A stretch of 64,000 nucleotides of DNA from Knoellia sinensis KCTC 19936 (GCF_000768705.1 NZ_AVPJ01000003.1:1-64000); one strand, 5' to 3'. Shown: positions 33,258 through 42,257, counted from the first letter of the stretch. Made by a program: numbers and translations. The notes: generated by a model not told the origin, from the sequence alone.

Positions 33258-33893
33258 ATGAGCACCCTCAAGCCCGCGAGTTGGTCGTACGCCGAGGACT
33301 TCGTCCCTGAGCCCGAGGTCATCGAGCAGGCGCGCGCTCGGGGCCTCGCCTTCGATTCGGCCATGCCCGTGGGGACGGGCGCAGGCGCTGCCCTCCGCAT
33401 GCTCGCCGCCGCCATCGCGGCCAAGCACGTCATCGAGGTCGGGACGGGATCGGGCACGTCGGGTCTGTGGCTTCTCGCTGGGATGCCGGAGGACGGCGTC
33501 CTCACGACCATCGACATCTCCCCCGAGCACCAGAAGGCCGCTCGCGAGGCCTACGCCGAGGCGGGCTACCCGTCGCAGCGCACCCGCGTCATCAGTGGTC
33601 GGGCCACCGACGTCCTACCGCGCATGACCGACGGCGCCTACGACATGGTGGTCATCGACGCCGACAAGGCGAGCTACCCGGACTACGTCGAGCACGGCAT
33701 ACGACTGCTGCGCAGCGGCGGCGTCCTGGCCCTCGACAACATGCTCTGGCACGACAAGGTGGCCGATCCTGCCGCCCGCGACGCCGAGACGACGACGCTG
33801 CGCGACCTCGGGAAGACACTGAGGGACGACGATGCCCTGCTTCCGGCGCTGTTGCCGGTGAGCGACGGCCTCTTCGTCGCGGTCAAGCGCTGA
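33258..33893 (+). CDS. SAM-dependent O-methyltransferase
   Basis: The protein has 211 residues of the catechol/caffeoyl-CoA O-methyltransferase group: VIEVGTGSGTSGLWLL (SAM-binding loop), TIDISPEHQKAAREAY, YDMVVIDADKASYPDYVEHG (metal-ligand region) and VLALDNMLWHDKVADP. A homologue (Rv1220c) stands in the same divergent position beside sigE in M. tuberculosis. ATG 33258 is used; upstream sequence is the shared promoter region. The CGGCATAC octamer near residue 148 uses the rare Ile codon ATA. The substrate is unknown. Confidence 0.9.
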   Translation: MSTLKPASWSYAEDFVPEPEVIEQARARGLAFDSAMPVGTGAGAALRMLAAAIAAKHVIEVGTGSGTSGLWLLAGMPEDGVLTTIDISPEHQKAAREAYAEAGYPSQRTRVISGRATDVLPRMTDGAYDMVVIDADKASYPDYVEHGIRLLRSGGVLALDNMLWHDKVADPAARDAETTTLRDLGKTLRDDDALLPALLPVSDGLFVAVKR

Positions 33894-33900
33894 GGAGACC

Positions 33901-34266
33901 TCAGGCGTGGGCGTCCACGTGCGGTCCGGCCCCGCGCCGGAAGCCGGCGGGACCCTCCGCGATGCCGACGACCTCGAACTCCTCGACGAAGATCGGCGAT
34001 GACCCGATGAGCTCCGAGCCCTTGGACTCGGCCGCCGTGGCCTCGAACTCCTCGCGGAACACCTTGCGCTCCTGCTCGGTGTCGAAGACGTAGGTGCCCT
34101 CGAACCACTCCCCCTCACGCATGCGCCAGACCTTGAAGGCGAGCCCGTCGAGGAACATGAAGCGCGCGATCGACGTGCCCACGACGTATTCGCGCAGCAG
34201 GTCGGGCGCATTCTCGGGCGCATCCTCGAGGGACCAGCGCACTGCCAAGCCGTATCCGGCGTTCAT
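33901..34266 (-). CDS. Small protein, possibly of the dimeric alpha-beta barrel (YdhR-like) type
   Basis: The protein has 121 residues (MNAGYGLAVRWSLEDAPENA start). It has GLAFKVWRMREGEWFEGTYV, FDTEQERKVFREEFEATAAE and a C-terminal SPIFVEEFEVVGIAEG. The alternating strands and helices and the Trp-rich middle recall YdhR/monooxygenase-like dimeric barrels, but I cannot assign it firmly. ATG 34266 overlaps the pepA stop (ATGA), so it is coupled to the aminopeptidase. It is convergent with the O-methyltransferase gene, the stops being 8 bp apart. Confidence 0.7.
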   Translation of the reverse strand: MNAGYGLAVRWSLEDAPENAPDLLREYVVGTSIARFMFLDGLAFKVWRMREGEWFEGTYVFDTEQERKVFREEFEATAAESKGSELIGSSPIFVEEFEVVGIAEGPAGFRRGAGPHVDAHA

Positions 34267-35777
34267 CGCAGACCTTCCAACCATCGCAACAGGAGTCGGG
34301 TGCCGAACCCCGTCCCACCCTTGCCGTGGACTCCGGAGTCGACATCGGACCGGCCGGGGCCGGCGATGTCGAGGTGAGCCCAGCGGCGCGTCCCGACGAA
34401 CTCACTCAGGAACAGCGCCGCGGTGATGGACCCACCGCCGACCGAGGGCCCGATGTGGTTGATGTCTGCCACGTCGGACTCCAGTGCCCGACGGTAGGCG
34501 CGCACGAGCGGGAAGGGCCAGAGCGTCTCACCTGCTGTCTCACCTGCGGCCCGAAGCTGGGAGGAGAGCGCGTCGTCCGTCGCATAGACGGGAGCCATGG
34601 CGCGGGCCAGGGCGACCCGGGCAGCTCCAGTGAGGGTGGCGATGTCGACCACGACGTCGGGGTTCAGCTCGGCGTCGGCGTAGGCGAGGGCATCGGCCAG
34701 GACGATGCGCCCTTCGGCATCCGTGTTGCCGACCTCCGACGTCGTCCCACCAAAGTGCGTGATGACGTCACCGGGCCGATAGGCCGATCCGCCCACCATG
34801 TTCTCGGCGAGCGCGAGCAGGCCCGTCACCCGCACGGGGACATCGAGGTCTCGGCAAGCAGCGAGGACCGAGAGGACGATCGCCGAGCCGGACATGTCGG
34901 TCTTCATCGCCAGCATGCCGTCCGGAGGCTTCACCTGCAGACCGCCGGAGTCGAACGTGATGCCCTTCCCGACCAGGACGACATGGGTCGTCTCGGAGCC
35001 TGCCCCCTCGGGGACGTAGTCGAGCTGCACGAGTCGCGGGGGCGACGCCGAACCCCCGCCCACGGCGAGCAGTCCGCCGAAGCCACCCGCACCCAGGGCC
35101 TTCTCGTCCCACACCCTGACGTCGAGTCCGGCACGTCGAGCGACGGTGCGCGCCTGCTTGGCCATCCATGCAGGGTTCTTGATGTTGGACGGCGTGTTGG
35201 CGAGGTTGCGCGCCGTCAGCGTCGCGACAGCGCGGCGGACGGCCCGCTCGACGACATCGGCCTCGACGTCGACGACCGTCACGGCGCCGGTGACCTCGGC
35301 CCCCGACTGCCAGGCCCCGCCGCTGAAGCGCGCCGGCCCCCACCCCCCGAGGACGGTGCCCTCGACGAGGGCTGCGTGTCCCACCTCATCCGACGGCGGT
35401 GCCACGAGGACGACGTCCCTGCGCCCCCGCGCTGCTCGACCCACGCCGGCACCCGCGATCCGAAGGTCCGCGGAGCTGCCCTCCCCCAGCCCGACGAGAA
35501 CGAGCGCCCGCACGGCCAACTCGCCCCGCGGCATACGCACGGTCGTGGACGCACCAGCCGTCGTCGCGGGTTCGTGGGTCTCGAGGATCTCGTCGGCGTC
35601 GAAGCCGGCACTCGCGAGCGCGTCCCGGGTCCGCGGGTCCCACGGCTCCGCTCCGGACAGCACTCCGACAGCGAGGACGAGATCGGACGCATCGCGGTCG
35701 GCGAGGAGGTCGCTCAGGGGACCATCACTCGCAGTCCAGGTGGCGATGCTCGGGGACAGGAGGTCTTCGGAAGGCAC
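34263..35777 (-). CDS. pepA: Cytosol (leucyl) aminopeptidase, M17 family
   Basis: The 504-residue enzyme has a variable N-terminal domain and the M17 catalytic domain: LVGKGITFDSGGLQVKPPDG, MAMKTDMSGSAIVL-like metal region (LAMKTDMSGSA), and the signature NTDAEGRIVLADALAYA. It releases N-terminal amino acids in peptide turnover. GTG 35777 lies six bases after TAGGGT, the leaderless pattern. The hairpin at 35795 separates it from the DUF3117 gene upstream. The last four bases overlap a small downstream gene. Confidence 0.95.
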   Translation of the reverse strand: MPSEDLLSPSIATWTASDGPLSDLLADRDASDLVLAVGVLSGAEPWDPRTRDALASAGFDADEILETHEPATTAGASTTVRMPRGELAVRALVLVGLGEGSSADLRIAGAGVGRAARGRRDVVLVAPPSDEVGHAALVEGTVLGGWGPARFSGGAWQSGAEVTGAVTVVDVEADVVERAVRRAVATLTARNLANTPSNIKNPAWMAKQARTVARRAGLDVRVWDEKALGAGGFGGLLAVGGGSASPPRLVQLDYVPEGAGSETTHVVLVGKGITFDSGGLQVKPPDGMLAMKTDMSGSAIVLSVLAACRDLDVPVRVTGLLALAENMVGGSAYRPGDVITHFGGTTSEVGNTDAEGRIVLADALAYADAELNPDVVVDIATLTGAARVALARAMAPVYATDDALSSQLRAAGETAGETLWPFPLVRAYRRALESDVADINHIGPSVGGGSITAALFLSEFVGTRRWAHLDIAGPGRSDVDSGVHGKGGTGFGTRLLLRWLEGLR

Positions 35778-35794
35778 CCGCCGACCCTACCGAC

Positions 35795-35835
35795 GACGAG
35801 AGGGCCTCCACCATGCCGGTGGAGGCCCTCTCGTC
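35795..35835. terminator. Hairpin terminator after the DUF3117 gene
   Basis: An 18-bp perfect stem, GACGAGAGGGCCTCCACC with its complement, and a 5-base loop. It lies 18 bp past the DUF3117 stop and just upstream of the pepA promoter. Confidence 0.92.
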
Positions 35836-35852
35836 ACGTCATCGGCGGACGG

Positions 35853-36029
35853 TCACTTCTTCAACGCCTCGCAGTCGTCGATCGCCTGACCCAGCGCTCG
35901 CACCTCATCCGGAGTCATCTCGACGACGAGGCGGCCACCACCCTCCAGAGGCATGCGGAGCACGATGCCGCGACCCTCCTTGGTGACCTCGAGAGGGCCG
36001 TCGCCCGTCCTGGGCTTCATTGCCGCCAT
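35853..36029 (-). CDS. DUF3117 small protein
   Basis: The 58-residue product begins MAAMKPRTGDGPLEVTKEGR and contains IVLRMPLEGGGRLVVEMTPD. This is the DUF3117 family, about 55-60 residues long, found throughout actinobacteria (Rv1211 in M. tuberculosis is nearly identical at the N terminus by recall). The function is unknown. GAAGGGAA lies five bases before ATG 36029, so this mRNA has a normal leader. Its place beside glycosyltransferase and DivIVA-type genes resembles the Rv1209-Rv1211 region. Confidence 0.93.
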   Translation of the reverse strand: MAAMKPRTGDGPLEVTKEGRGIVLRMPLEGGGRLVVEMTPDEVRALGQAIDDCEALKK

Positions 36030-36117
36030 GGGTGTTCCCTTCGTTGCCGCGGCGCACAGTCATGCGTCCACGTATTCGCGTCCCGGTGTTGGCGCACCGG
36101 AGTCCGGGTCCATTATT

Positions 36118-36145
36118 CCCGTTGCAACGGGCCAGCACGAAATCG
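36118..36145. repeat. Related GTTGCAAC palindrome (E3)
   Basis: CCCGTTGCAACGGG (36118-36131) is a perfect palindrome and is followed by CACGAAATCG, the same decamer that adjoins the GTTGCAAC core of element E1. Only the core and this half are shared. It lies 23 bp past the stop (36169) of a membrane glycosyltransferase gene and could terminate it. Confidence 0.5.
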
Positions 36146-36168
36146 GGGTCACCCCAACCGATCCCCGG

Positions 36169-37479
36169 TCACGGTGGCCGTGACCCCCACGGGGTGTAGG
36201 TGAGGAGCGCACAGGTCCACCACAGCAGTCCGGCGAGGACCGGGACGAGAAGTACCGCGACGCGACGACGCCAGTGCTTGACGATCCGCTCGCCGGTGGA
36301 GGTCCGCATCGCGACGCTGGCGAGGAGGGCCGCGATCGGGAAGTCGAGCAGGAGGAACCGCCACATGCTCGTGATCGGCCGGACCACGGCGAAGAGGTAG
36401 AGGGGGTAGGCCACGGCCCAGGCACGCACCTCGACAGGGATCCACCGACCGTGCCGTCCGAGGATGAGCGTGAAGTAGGTGCCGCAGAGCGCGATCAGGA
36501 CGAGGAGGCCCGCGAGACCGCGTGCGTCCCACGCCCACTCCAACCACAGCACGAACGGCCCCGACGCCGGCTTCTGACCCCATGCCTCCTGGACGTCGAA
36601 GAAGGCCGTCGGAATGCCGCTGACGACGCCCACCACGACAGGCCAGGCGATTCCGGACAACCCAGTGACCACAAGCATCAGCGCGGCCGTGAACCGCTGC
36701 CCACGCAGTGGCGCGACACCTGCCTCACGGTCCTCACGGATCCGCACGACGAGGTGGATCAGGGCAGCGCATCCCATCGCAGCGGCGACACCGCGTGTGA
36801 AGCCGAGCGGGACCGCGATCGCTGCGACGACGGCATACCGGCGTCTCATGAGATAGAGCAACGAGGCGGCGACAAGGACGACCGCGAGGGGCTCGGTATA
36901 GGGCTTGAGCATCACCCCCGTCGCCGGGTAGAAGCACCAGAGGCAGGCAGCCACCAGGGCGAGGCGTTCGCGCCCCGGCTGGGGTTCGGCGTGCAGGCCG
37001 TGGCGGAACAGAGCCCAGATGAGGACGGCACCCACGCCGCCCAGAATGACGTTGAGACCGACAGCCGCGGCCGTGAACGGCAGGCCGAGGGTCATGAGCC
37101 CCTTCACGAGGAAGGGGAAGAGCGGATAGAAGGCCCATGCGCTGTAGGTGAGCTTGCCGGTGTTCGGATCGGCGGGCAGCGGAACCGGGTAGCCCTGGGT
37201 CGCAATGCGTTCGTACCACTCCGAGTCCCAGAGGCCGATGAGGTCCCCGACCGTGGGGTCGAGGTGCCCCACCCCGGCGGGGTTCTGGAACCACGTCGCC
37301 GCCACCCACATGGCACCGAGGGCCACGAGGCGCGACGCGACGTAGACGGCGGCGATCGTGCGGATCGGGTGCGAGAGGGCCGCGACGGCGAGACGGCTCC
37401 GGCCGGCAGTCGTGAAGAGGGAGCGCAGACGTGCCTGCTCGAGCCCCGGAGCGGTCGGTGTCTTCGTGGGAGCACTCAT
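36169..37479 (-). CDS. Membrane mannosyltransferase-like protein (PIG-V/GT-C type)
   Basis: The 436-residue protein has about ten membrane helices. The first large loop carries LWDSEWYERIATQGYP, the WDxxWY..IA..GY motif of GT-C enzymes related to PIG-V, with acidic residues for the polyprenyl-phosphate sugar donor. FYPLFPFLVKGL and CLWCFYPATGVML follow. It probably adds mannose to a lipid or wall polymer on the outer face. ATG 37479 overlaps the stop of the next upstream gene, so the two form an operon with the DivIVA-type genes. Confidence 0.8.
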   Translation of the reverse strand: MSAPTKTPTAPGLEQARLRSLFTTAGRSRLAVAALSHPIRTIAAVYVASRLVALGAMWVAATWFQNPAGVGHLDPTVGDLIGLWDSEWYERIATQGYPVPLPADPNTGKLTYSAWAFYPLFPFLVKGLMTLGLPFTAAAVGLNVILGGVGAVLIWALFRHGLHAEPQPGRERLALVAACLWCFYPATGVMLKPYTEPLAVVLVAASLLYLMRRRYAVVAAIAVPLGFTRGVAAAMGCAALIHLVVRIREDREAGVAPLRGQRFTAALMLVVTGLSGIAWPVVVGVVSGIPTAFFDVQEAWGQKPASGPFVLWLEWAWDARGLAGLLVLIALCGTYFTLILGRHGRWIPVEVRAWAVAYPLYLFAVVRPITSMWRFLLLDFPIAALLASVAMRTSTGERIVKHWRRRVAVLLVPVLAGLLWWTCALLTYTPWGSRPP

Positions 37480-39569
37480 GAGCGCAACTCGCGAACGTCC
37501 CAGACGAAGACGTCCTCAACGCGTTGCGGCTCTCCGAGAACTGTGACGAGAGAGTCGCGCAGGGCGGCCGTCTGGTCGCGCATCGGCAGGACCACGGTGT
37601 CGGTGCGCCAGGCGCGCAGGTCCTCGATGAACTGCCGCCGTTGCGCCTCGGTCGCAGGTGTCGCGACGTTGGCGGCGTTGACGTCGTAGAGCCACAGGGA
37701 CAACGGACGCCGGGTGGCGCCGTACTGGCCACCGCGGTCGGGTTGCCCGTTCGGCCCGACGAAGTAGCCCTCGACGATCGGGAACGCCATCGTGTCGGCG
37801 GCCAGCTGCCAGTCGAACGCGCGCGCGTCGACGATGTCCGTCGGGGGCACGGCGAGGATCGAGCCGCCATGGCTCCAGTCCCGCCAGGCATCTCCCGTGA
37901 AGAAGGTCGGCACGGCCGGGCGGGACTCGACCTGAAGGGGGGTCGGCACGACGGGCAGCAGCGCGACCACTGCGGCTGCGACGACGATCCACCCACCCAT
38001 GCGGTGCTGCCACGCGGGAATCTCGGCAGCGTTCGGGTCTGCCCGTGGGGCCGCCTTGATGGCTGCATCGACCCCCAGCGCCAGGAGTCCCGCGAAGGCT
38101 GGGATCGCCATCATCGTCAGGCGGGTCGGCAGGACGTTCTCGAGGATGGGGAGGCCGTCGACGAGGGCCCACGGACCGGGTATGCCGGTCGGCTGACCCC
38201 GCAGGACCACTTCCTCCCCCAGCGAGAGCCAGGACGACACGATGACGAGAGCTGCGAGTGCCTGAACGACCGGCCGGCGGATGAGCACGAGTGCGATGGC
38301 CACCGCGACGATCCAGAGGGGAACGCCGAAGAAGGCGTTCTCCTCGGTGCGGTTCATGGACAGCGCCGCGGACTCCCACGGGTCCGTGCCGATCGTCCGG
38401 GTGGCCCGCCCCCACAGCGAGGCGAGATCGTTCCCACCGGGCAGGTGGAAGATCGACGTGTAGCTCTGCCTGCCCGCGAACTGCCACCAGAGGGGGACGG
38501 CGACCAGCGAGACCGACAGCGCTGCGCCGATCCCGACCCCCGGGAGCAGCCGAGCGACATCGAGGCGCCTGTGGATCGCGAGGACCGCTCCGACGATGAG
38601 CATGCCGATCGCAGCGAGGAGGAGTGGCTCCTCGCCGATGAACAACTGCCAGGTGACGAGGAGACCCAGCACGATCCCGTCGCGGACCCGACGATCGCCC
38701 TCGGCCAGCCGGAGAACCCGGTCGATGATCACGGGGATCAGGAAGAGCGCCACGAAGTTGGGATGTCCATTGGCGTGCGACACCAGCGCGGGCGCGAAGC
38801 CGGTGAACCAGCCCCCGATCGCCGCGCCGGTCCGACCGATGCCGCGTCTGCGGAAGAACCAGTACCAGGCCGCGGCAGTGCCGGCGAGGCCGAGGAGCTC
38901 CACGACGAAGAACGTGATGTGGGCTCCTGCCGCGAGCGTCAGGGGCGCGAGCGGGATCCCCAGGCCGGTGACGGCCGCGTTGGCCATGAGGTTGACGCCA
39001 TCGGGGAAGTTCTGGCGGTCGCTGAACAAGGGATTCGAGAGCGTGGCGACGTTGTGGGCGGACGCGCCGAAGTACCACTCGAAGGCCTGGTGGTCCTGAA
39101 CCCCGTGGAACAGGTAGCCCGAGCGAGGCCGGAGCACGAGGTTCGAGAGGACGTAGAGAGCCGACCCGAGGTAGGCGGCGACCACCACCAGGTCGACCAT
39201 CCCCCACCGCGGCCCCGGCTCCTCGGCCGACTCCACGACGTCGCCCCGTGCGTCCGCAGGATCGGTCGCCACGGCGACCACTTCCGCGGACCCTGCCGTA
39301 TGCCGTGTGCCCGCGTCCGCCGTCACGGCGGGTCGTGGACCGCTGTCCAGCAAGGCGTCGTTGGCCGCGATCTGGGCATCGAGGCGATCGAGGACCTCGT
39401 CGACGCGACTCGTCGGATAGCCGATCACCTGGAGCCGGAAGACCTCTACGCCGTCGTCCGGGCCGCCGGGGCCACCCTCAGCACGCCCGGGCTCTCGGCG
39501 GGCGAGGAACCACGCCAACGCCAGCGCGCACGCCGCGACGGGCGCGCTCAGAAGGAGCGCCCACCTCAT
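37476..39569 (-). CDS. Large membrane protein: N-terminal DivIVA-like segment fused to a GT-C-like domain
   Basis: The protein has 697 residues. One N-terminal helix (MRWALLLSAPVAACALALAW) is followed by VEVFRLQVIGYPTSRVDEVL, which matches the DivIVA-domain consensus GY-x-x-x-x-VD-x-x-L-x-R. A linker then leads to about eleven membrane helices (from about residue 125) and an outer C-terminal domain (about 540-697). The membrane part resembles DUF6541/YfhO-like glycosyltransferases, with FADRQNFPDG-like loop SDRQNFPDGVNLMANA. ATG 39569 overlaps the SRPBCC gene as ATGA. The fusion of a polar-growth domain with a membrane enzyme is unusual. Confidence 0.75.
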   Translation of the reverse strand: MRWALLLSAPVAACALALAWFLARREPGRAEGGPGGPDDGVEVFRLQVIGYPTSRVDEVLDRLDAQIAANDALLDSGPRPAVTADAGTRHTAGSAEVVAVATDPADARGDVVESAEEPGPRWGMVDLVVVAAYLGSALYVLSNLVLRPRSGYLFHGVQDHQAFEWYFGASAHNVATLSNPLFSDRQNFPDGVNLMANAAVTGLGIPLAPLTLAAGAHITFFVVELLGLAGTAAAWYWFFRRRGIGRTGAAIGGWFTGFAPALVSHANGHPNFVALFLIPVIIDRVLRLAEGDRRVRDGIVLGLLVTWQLFIGEEPLLLAAIGMLIVGAVLAIHRRLDVARLLPGVGIGAALSVSLVAVPLWWQFAGRQSYTSIFHLPGGNDLASLWGRATRTIGTDPWESAALSMNRTEENAFFGVPLWIVAVAIALVLIRRPVVQALAALVIVSSWLSLGEEVVLRGQPTGIPGPWALVDGLPILENVLPTRLTMMAIPAFAGLLALGVDAAIKAAPRADPNAAEIPAWQHRMGGWIVVAAAVVALLPVVPTPLQVESRPAVPTFFTGDAWRDWSHGGSILAVPPTDIVDARAFDWQLAADTMAFPIVEGYFVGPNGQPDRGGQYGATRRPLSLWLYDVNAANVATPATEAQRRQFIEDLRAWRTDTVVLPMRDQTAALRDSLVTVLGEPQRVEDVFVWDVRELRS

Positions 39570-39985
39570 GAGGGCACCCCGACGATCCGGTCGAGCACCC
39601 GGCCGAAGAGCCAAGGACCCACACGGTCACCGATGCGAGTCGTCACCCGTCGCAGCCCGGGAACGCCGAGCCAGAGTTCCTCGGTCCACGTCACCCGAGA
39701 CCCACCGGCATACGGGTGGACCACGGCCTCGGCCCATCCCTCGAGCCGACCGGTCTTGCGCACCCTCCACAGCCGTGGTGGGTCCCACGACTCCACCGTC
39801 ATCGTGTCGTCGAAGTGGAACGGTCCCAGGGCCGTGCGCACGGTGAAGGCCCATCCGTTCGAGGGCGAGCCCGGTCCGCTCAGGGTCGTCGTCAGGGGCA
39901 CCGCCTGCGTGTGGTCGGGGATCGCGGCGAGGCGCTGCCACAGCCGCTCCGGCGGAAGCGGGGACTCACGCATCAGGACGAACAT
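39566..39985 (-). CDS. SRPBCC-fold (polyketide cyclase/START-like) protein
   Basis: The 139-residue protein has LPPERLWQRLAAIPDHTQAV, WAFTVRTALGPFHFDDTMTV and SRVTWTEELWLGVPGLRRVT, the helix-grip layout of SRPBCC proteins, which bind hydrophobic ligands. No ligand can be predicted. ATG 39985 has a G-rich stretch before it and overlaps the DivIVA-type gene by 20 bases; ATG 39973 is an alternative. It overlaps the next gene by four bases, so it belongs to the same operon as the two glycosyltransferases. Confidence 0.78.
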   Translation of the reverse strand: MFVLMRESPLPPERLWQRLAAIPDHTQAVPLTTTLSGPGSPSNGWAFTVRTALGPFHFDDTMTVESWDPPRLWRVRKTGRLEGWAEAVVHPYAGGSRVTWTEELWLGVPGLRRVTTRIGDRVGPWLFGRVLDRIVGVPS

Positions 39986-40268
39986 CCCCGCCCCGTCCGC
40001 GCAGTTCCTCGAGCGCCCGTTCCTGCTCGGCGAGGCGGTCCTGCCGCCGCTCCAGCGCCCGGTCGACCTCCGCCGGCGCGTAGCCGTGGAGGGCAGTTCC
40101 GAGGCGCAGCGGGGTGATGTCCGCACTGGTCGGGTGCTCGGGGAGTTCGAGGGGCGGCACGCTCGACGTCGCCTCGGGAAGCACGGGGGCATCGACGCGA
40201 CCCGTCGCGACGAGGGCCGTCACCGCGATGACGGCGACGGCGAGGAGGCCGAGGGCTACCCATTCCAC
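39966..40268 (-). CDS. Small membrane-anchored DivIVA-domain protein
   Basis: The 100-residue protein has an N-terminal helix (ALGLLAVAVIAVTALVATGR), a Pro-rich linker, then ITPLRLGTALHGYAPAEVDR and ALERRQDRLAEQERALEELR. GYxPAEVD followed by a coiled coil is the DivIVA domain, which in actinobacteria marks poles and septa (Wag31). The membrane anchor replaces the usual membrane-inserting loop. Rv1209 stands in an equivalent place in M. tuberculosis. GTG 40268 lies six bases after TAGGAT, the leaderless pattern. Confidence 0.82.
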   Translation of the reverse strand: MEWVALGLLAVAVIAVTALVATGRVDAPVLPEATSSVPPLELPEHPTSADITPLRLGTALHGYAPAEVDRALERRQDRLAEQERALEELRGRGGDVRPDA

Positions 40269-40309
40269 GCCGCGATCCTATGGTTTGGAGACCGGAGCCA
40301 CTCGGCGAG

Positions 40310-41104
40310 TCACTCCGGGTGAGTGCCGGTCCCCTCGGGGACGTCGCCCTGGAGTCCCCTGTCCGACGCCACGATCGCCGCGACCGCCTCCTCGACGTCG
40401 TCGGTGAGGGTGATGAGTGACAGGTCCTTCGCGCTGATCGTTCCCGCCCCAAGGGCGGCCGCTTGCAACCAGTCGAGCAGTCCCTGCCAGTACGCCACGC
40501 CCATGAGGATGATGGGGAACGACGTCACCTTCTGCGTCTGCACCAGCGTGATCGCCTCGAAGAGCTCGTCGAGCGTCCCGAAGCCGCCGGGCAGGACGAT
40601 GAAGCCCTGGGAGTACTTGACGAACATCGTCTTGCGGGCGAAGAAGTAGCGGAAGTTGACCCCGAGGTCGACGAAGGGGTTGAGGCCCGTCTCGAACGGG
40701 AGCTCGATGCCGAGACCGACCGAGGTGCCGTTCGCCTCGCACGCGCCCTTGTTCGCCGCCTCCATGGCGCCGGGTCCACCACCGGTGATCACGGCATACC
40801 CGGCCTTCACCAGGGCTGCGCCCACGTTCTCGCCCAGAGCGTACGTCGGGTCGTCGACGCTGGTTCGCGCCGAGCCGAAGACGCTCACGGCCGGACCGAG
40901 CTCCGCCAGGGCTCCGAAGCCCTCGACGAACTCGGACTGAATACGCATGACGCGCCATGGATCCGTGTGCACCCAGTCAGCGGGTCCCCGGCTGTCGAGG
41001 AGTCTCTGATCGGTCGTCTCCTCGGGCACCTTGGAACGGCGCATCACGACCGGACCCTTGAAGTAGTCCTGCGCCTGGTCCCACGGCTTCTGCGTGTCGG
41101 TCAC
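40310..41104 (-). CDS. LOG-family protein (TIGR00730)
   Basis: The 264-residue protein has the Rossmann-like AVSVFGSARTSVDDPTYALG, VITGGGPGAMEAANKGACEA and the signature YSQGFIVLPGGFGTLDELFE (PGGxGTxxE). Members release cytokinin-type bases from nucleotide monophosphates or are related phosphoribohydrolases; Rv1205 is the M. tuberculosis counterpart beside dapE. An N-terminal extension of about 65 residues precedes the core. GTG 41104 lies six bases after TAGATT, which suggests a leaderless mRNA. Confidence 0.9.
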   Translation of the reverse strand: MTDTQKPWDQAQDYFKGPVVMRRSKVPEETTDQRLLDSRGPADWVHTDPWRVMRIQSEFVEGFGALAELGPAVSVFGSARTSVDDPTYALGENVGAALVKAGYAVITGGGPGAMEAANKGACEANGTSVGLGIELPFETGLNPFVDLGVNFRYFFARKTMFVKYSQGFIVLPGGFGTLDELFEAITLVQTQKVTSFPIILMGVAYWQGLLDWLQAAALGAGTISAKDLSLITLTDDVEEAVAAIVASDRGLQGDVPEGTGTHPE

Positions 41105-41138
41105 GACACCAATCTAGGGCGTCAACGCACGGCTGAGG

Positions 41139-42221
41139 TCAGGCGAGCCACCGCAGCATGGCGGCTTCCGCCGCGACGAGCTGGTCGACGGGGCAACGCT
41201 CCTCGTCGTGGTGGGCCAGGTTCGGGTCGCCGGGTCCGAAGTTCACCGCCGGCACCCCCATGGCCTGGAAGCGCGCCACATCGGTCCACCCCTGCTTCGC
41301 GATGACATCGACTCCGAGCGCCTCGACGAAGGCCTTCGCAGCAGGCAGGTCGAGCCCCGGCCGCGCGCCCCCGGCGTTGTCCGTCACGGCGAAGGTCAGT
41401 CCGTCGAAGACCTCGTGCATGTGGGCGACCGCGTCCTCCTCCGTGAGGTCCGGGGCGTAGCGGTAGTTGACGGTGACGGTGCAACGGTCCGGGATGACGT
41501 TGCCGGCGATGCCGCCGGTGATGTTCACGGCATTGAGTGCTTCGCGGTACTCCAGTCCGTCGACGGTCACGATCCGAGGCTCGTATGCCGTGAGGCGGCT
41601 CAGGATGTCGGCCGCGTCGTGGATGGCGTTGTGGCCGTTCCACGGCCGAGCCGAGTGGGCAGCGGCACCCTTGGTGGTGAGGTCGATCCGCAACGTGCCC
41701 TTGCAGCCGCCTTCGACGATGGCACCGGTCGGCTCGAGGAGGACCGCGAAGTCTGCGTCTTCGATGAGTTCGGGGCGCTGCTGCTGCACGTGCAGAAGCC
41801 CGTTGAACTCGCTCTCGATCTCCTCGCCCTCGTAGAAGACGTAGGTCACGTCTCGGCTCGGCGCGGGAACCGTCGCGGCGAGCCGAAGTTGGACGGCGAC
41901 GCCGCCCTTCATGTCGACCGTCCCACGACCCCAGAGCACCTCGCCCTCGCCATCGCCCCCCGGGAGGCGGCGCGTCGGCAGATTCGGCGGATCCGTCAGG
42001 GGCACGGTGTCGATGTGCCCGGCGAGGACGACGCGCTCGTCGTACCCCTGCTCGGTGCGAGCGACGACGGTATTGCCGATGCGCGTCACCGTGAGGTGAG
42101 GAAGCGGAGCCAGAGAAGCCTCGATGGCATCGGCGATCGAGGCTTCGTTCTGGCTCACCGACTCGATGTCACAGAGGGCAGCGGTGAGGGTGACAACATC
42201 GGCAGTGAGGTCGAGCGGCAT
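41139..42221 (-). CDS. dapE: Succinyl-diaminopimelate desuccinylase
   Basis: The 360-residue M20 metallopeptidase-fold enzyme has VVLAGHIDTVPLTD (metal His, Asp), WGRGTVDMKGGVAVQLRLA (bridging Asp), YEGEEIESEFNGLLHV (Glu pair) and a C-terminal FGPGDPNLAHHDEERC (His). A dimerisation domain lies between. It releases succinate from N-succinyl-LL-DAP in lysine and peptidoglycan synthesis; dapD (42966) and dapC (46307) supply the earlier steps. ATG 42221 lies seven bases after TATGGT and inside the octamer GTATGCCG. It is followed by the LOG gene. Confidence 0.95.
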   Translation of the reverse strand: MPLDLTADVVTLTAALCDIESVSQNEASIADAIEASLAPLPHLTVTRIGNTVVARTEQGYDERVVLAGHIDTVPLTDPPNLPTRRLPGGDGEGEVLWGRGTVDMKGGVAVQLRLAATVPAPSRDVTYVFYEGEEIESEFNGLLHVQQQRPELIEDADFAVLLEPTGAIVEGGCKGTLRIDLTTKGAAAHSARPWNGHNAIHDAADILSRLTAYEPRIVTVDGLEYREALNAVNITGGIAGNVIPDRCTVTVNYRYAPDLTEEDAVAHMHEVFDGLTFAVTDNAGGARPGLDLPAAKAFVEALGVDVIAKQGWTDVARFQAMGVPAVNFGPGDPNLAHHDEERCPVDQLVAAEAAMLRWLA

Positions 42222-42257
42222 ACGCCCGACCATATCCACCACCAGATCGGGCGCACG

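Noticed and set aside
37524-40322. A 932-codon open frame on the plus strand
   Set aside because: It runs antisense to four genes with clear membrane, DivIVA and SRPBCC features. Its Arg/Asp/His-rich translation is typical of a shadow frame in high-GC DNA.
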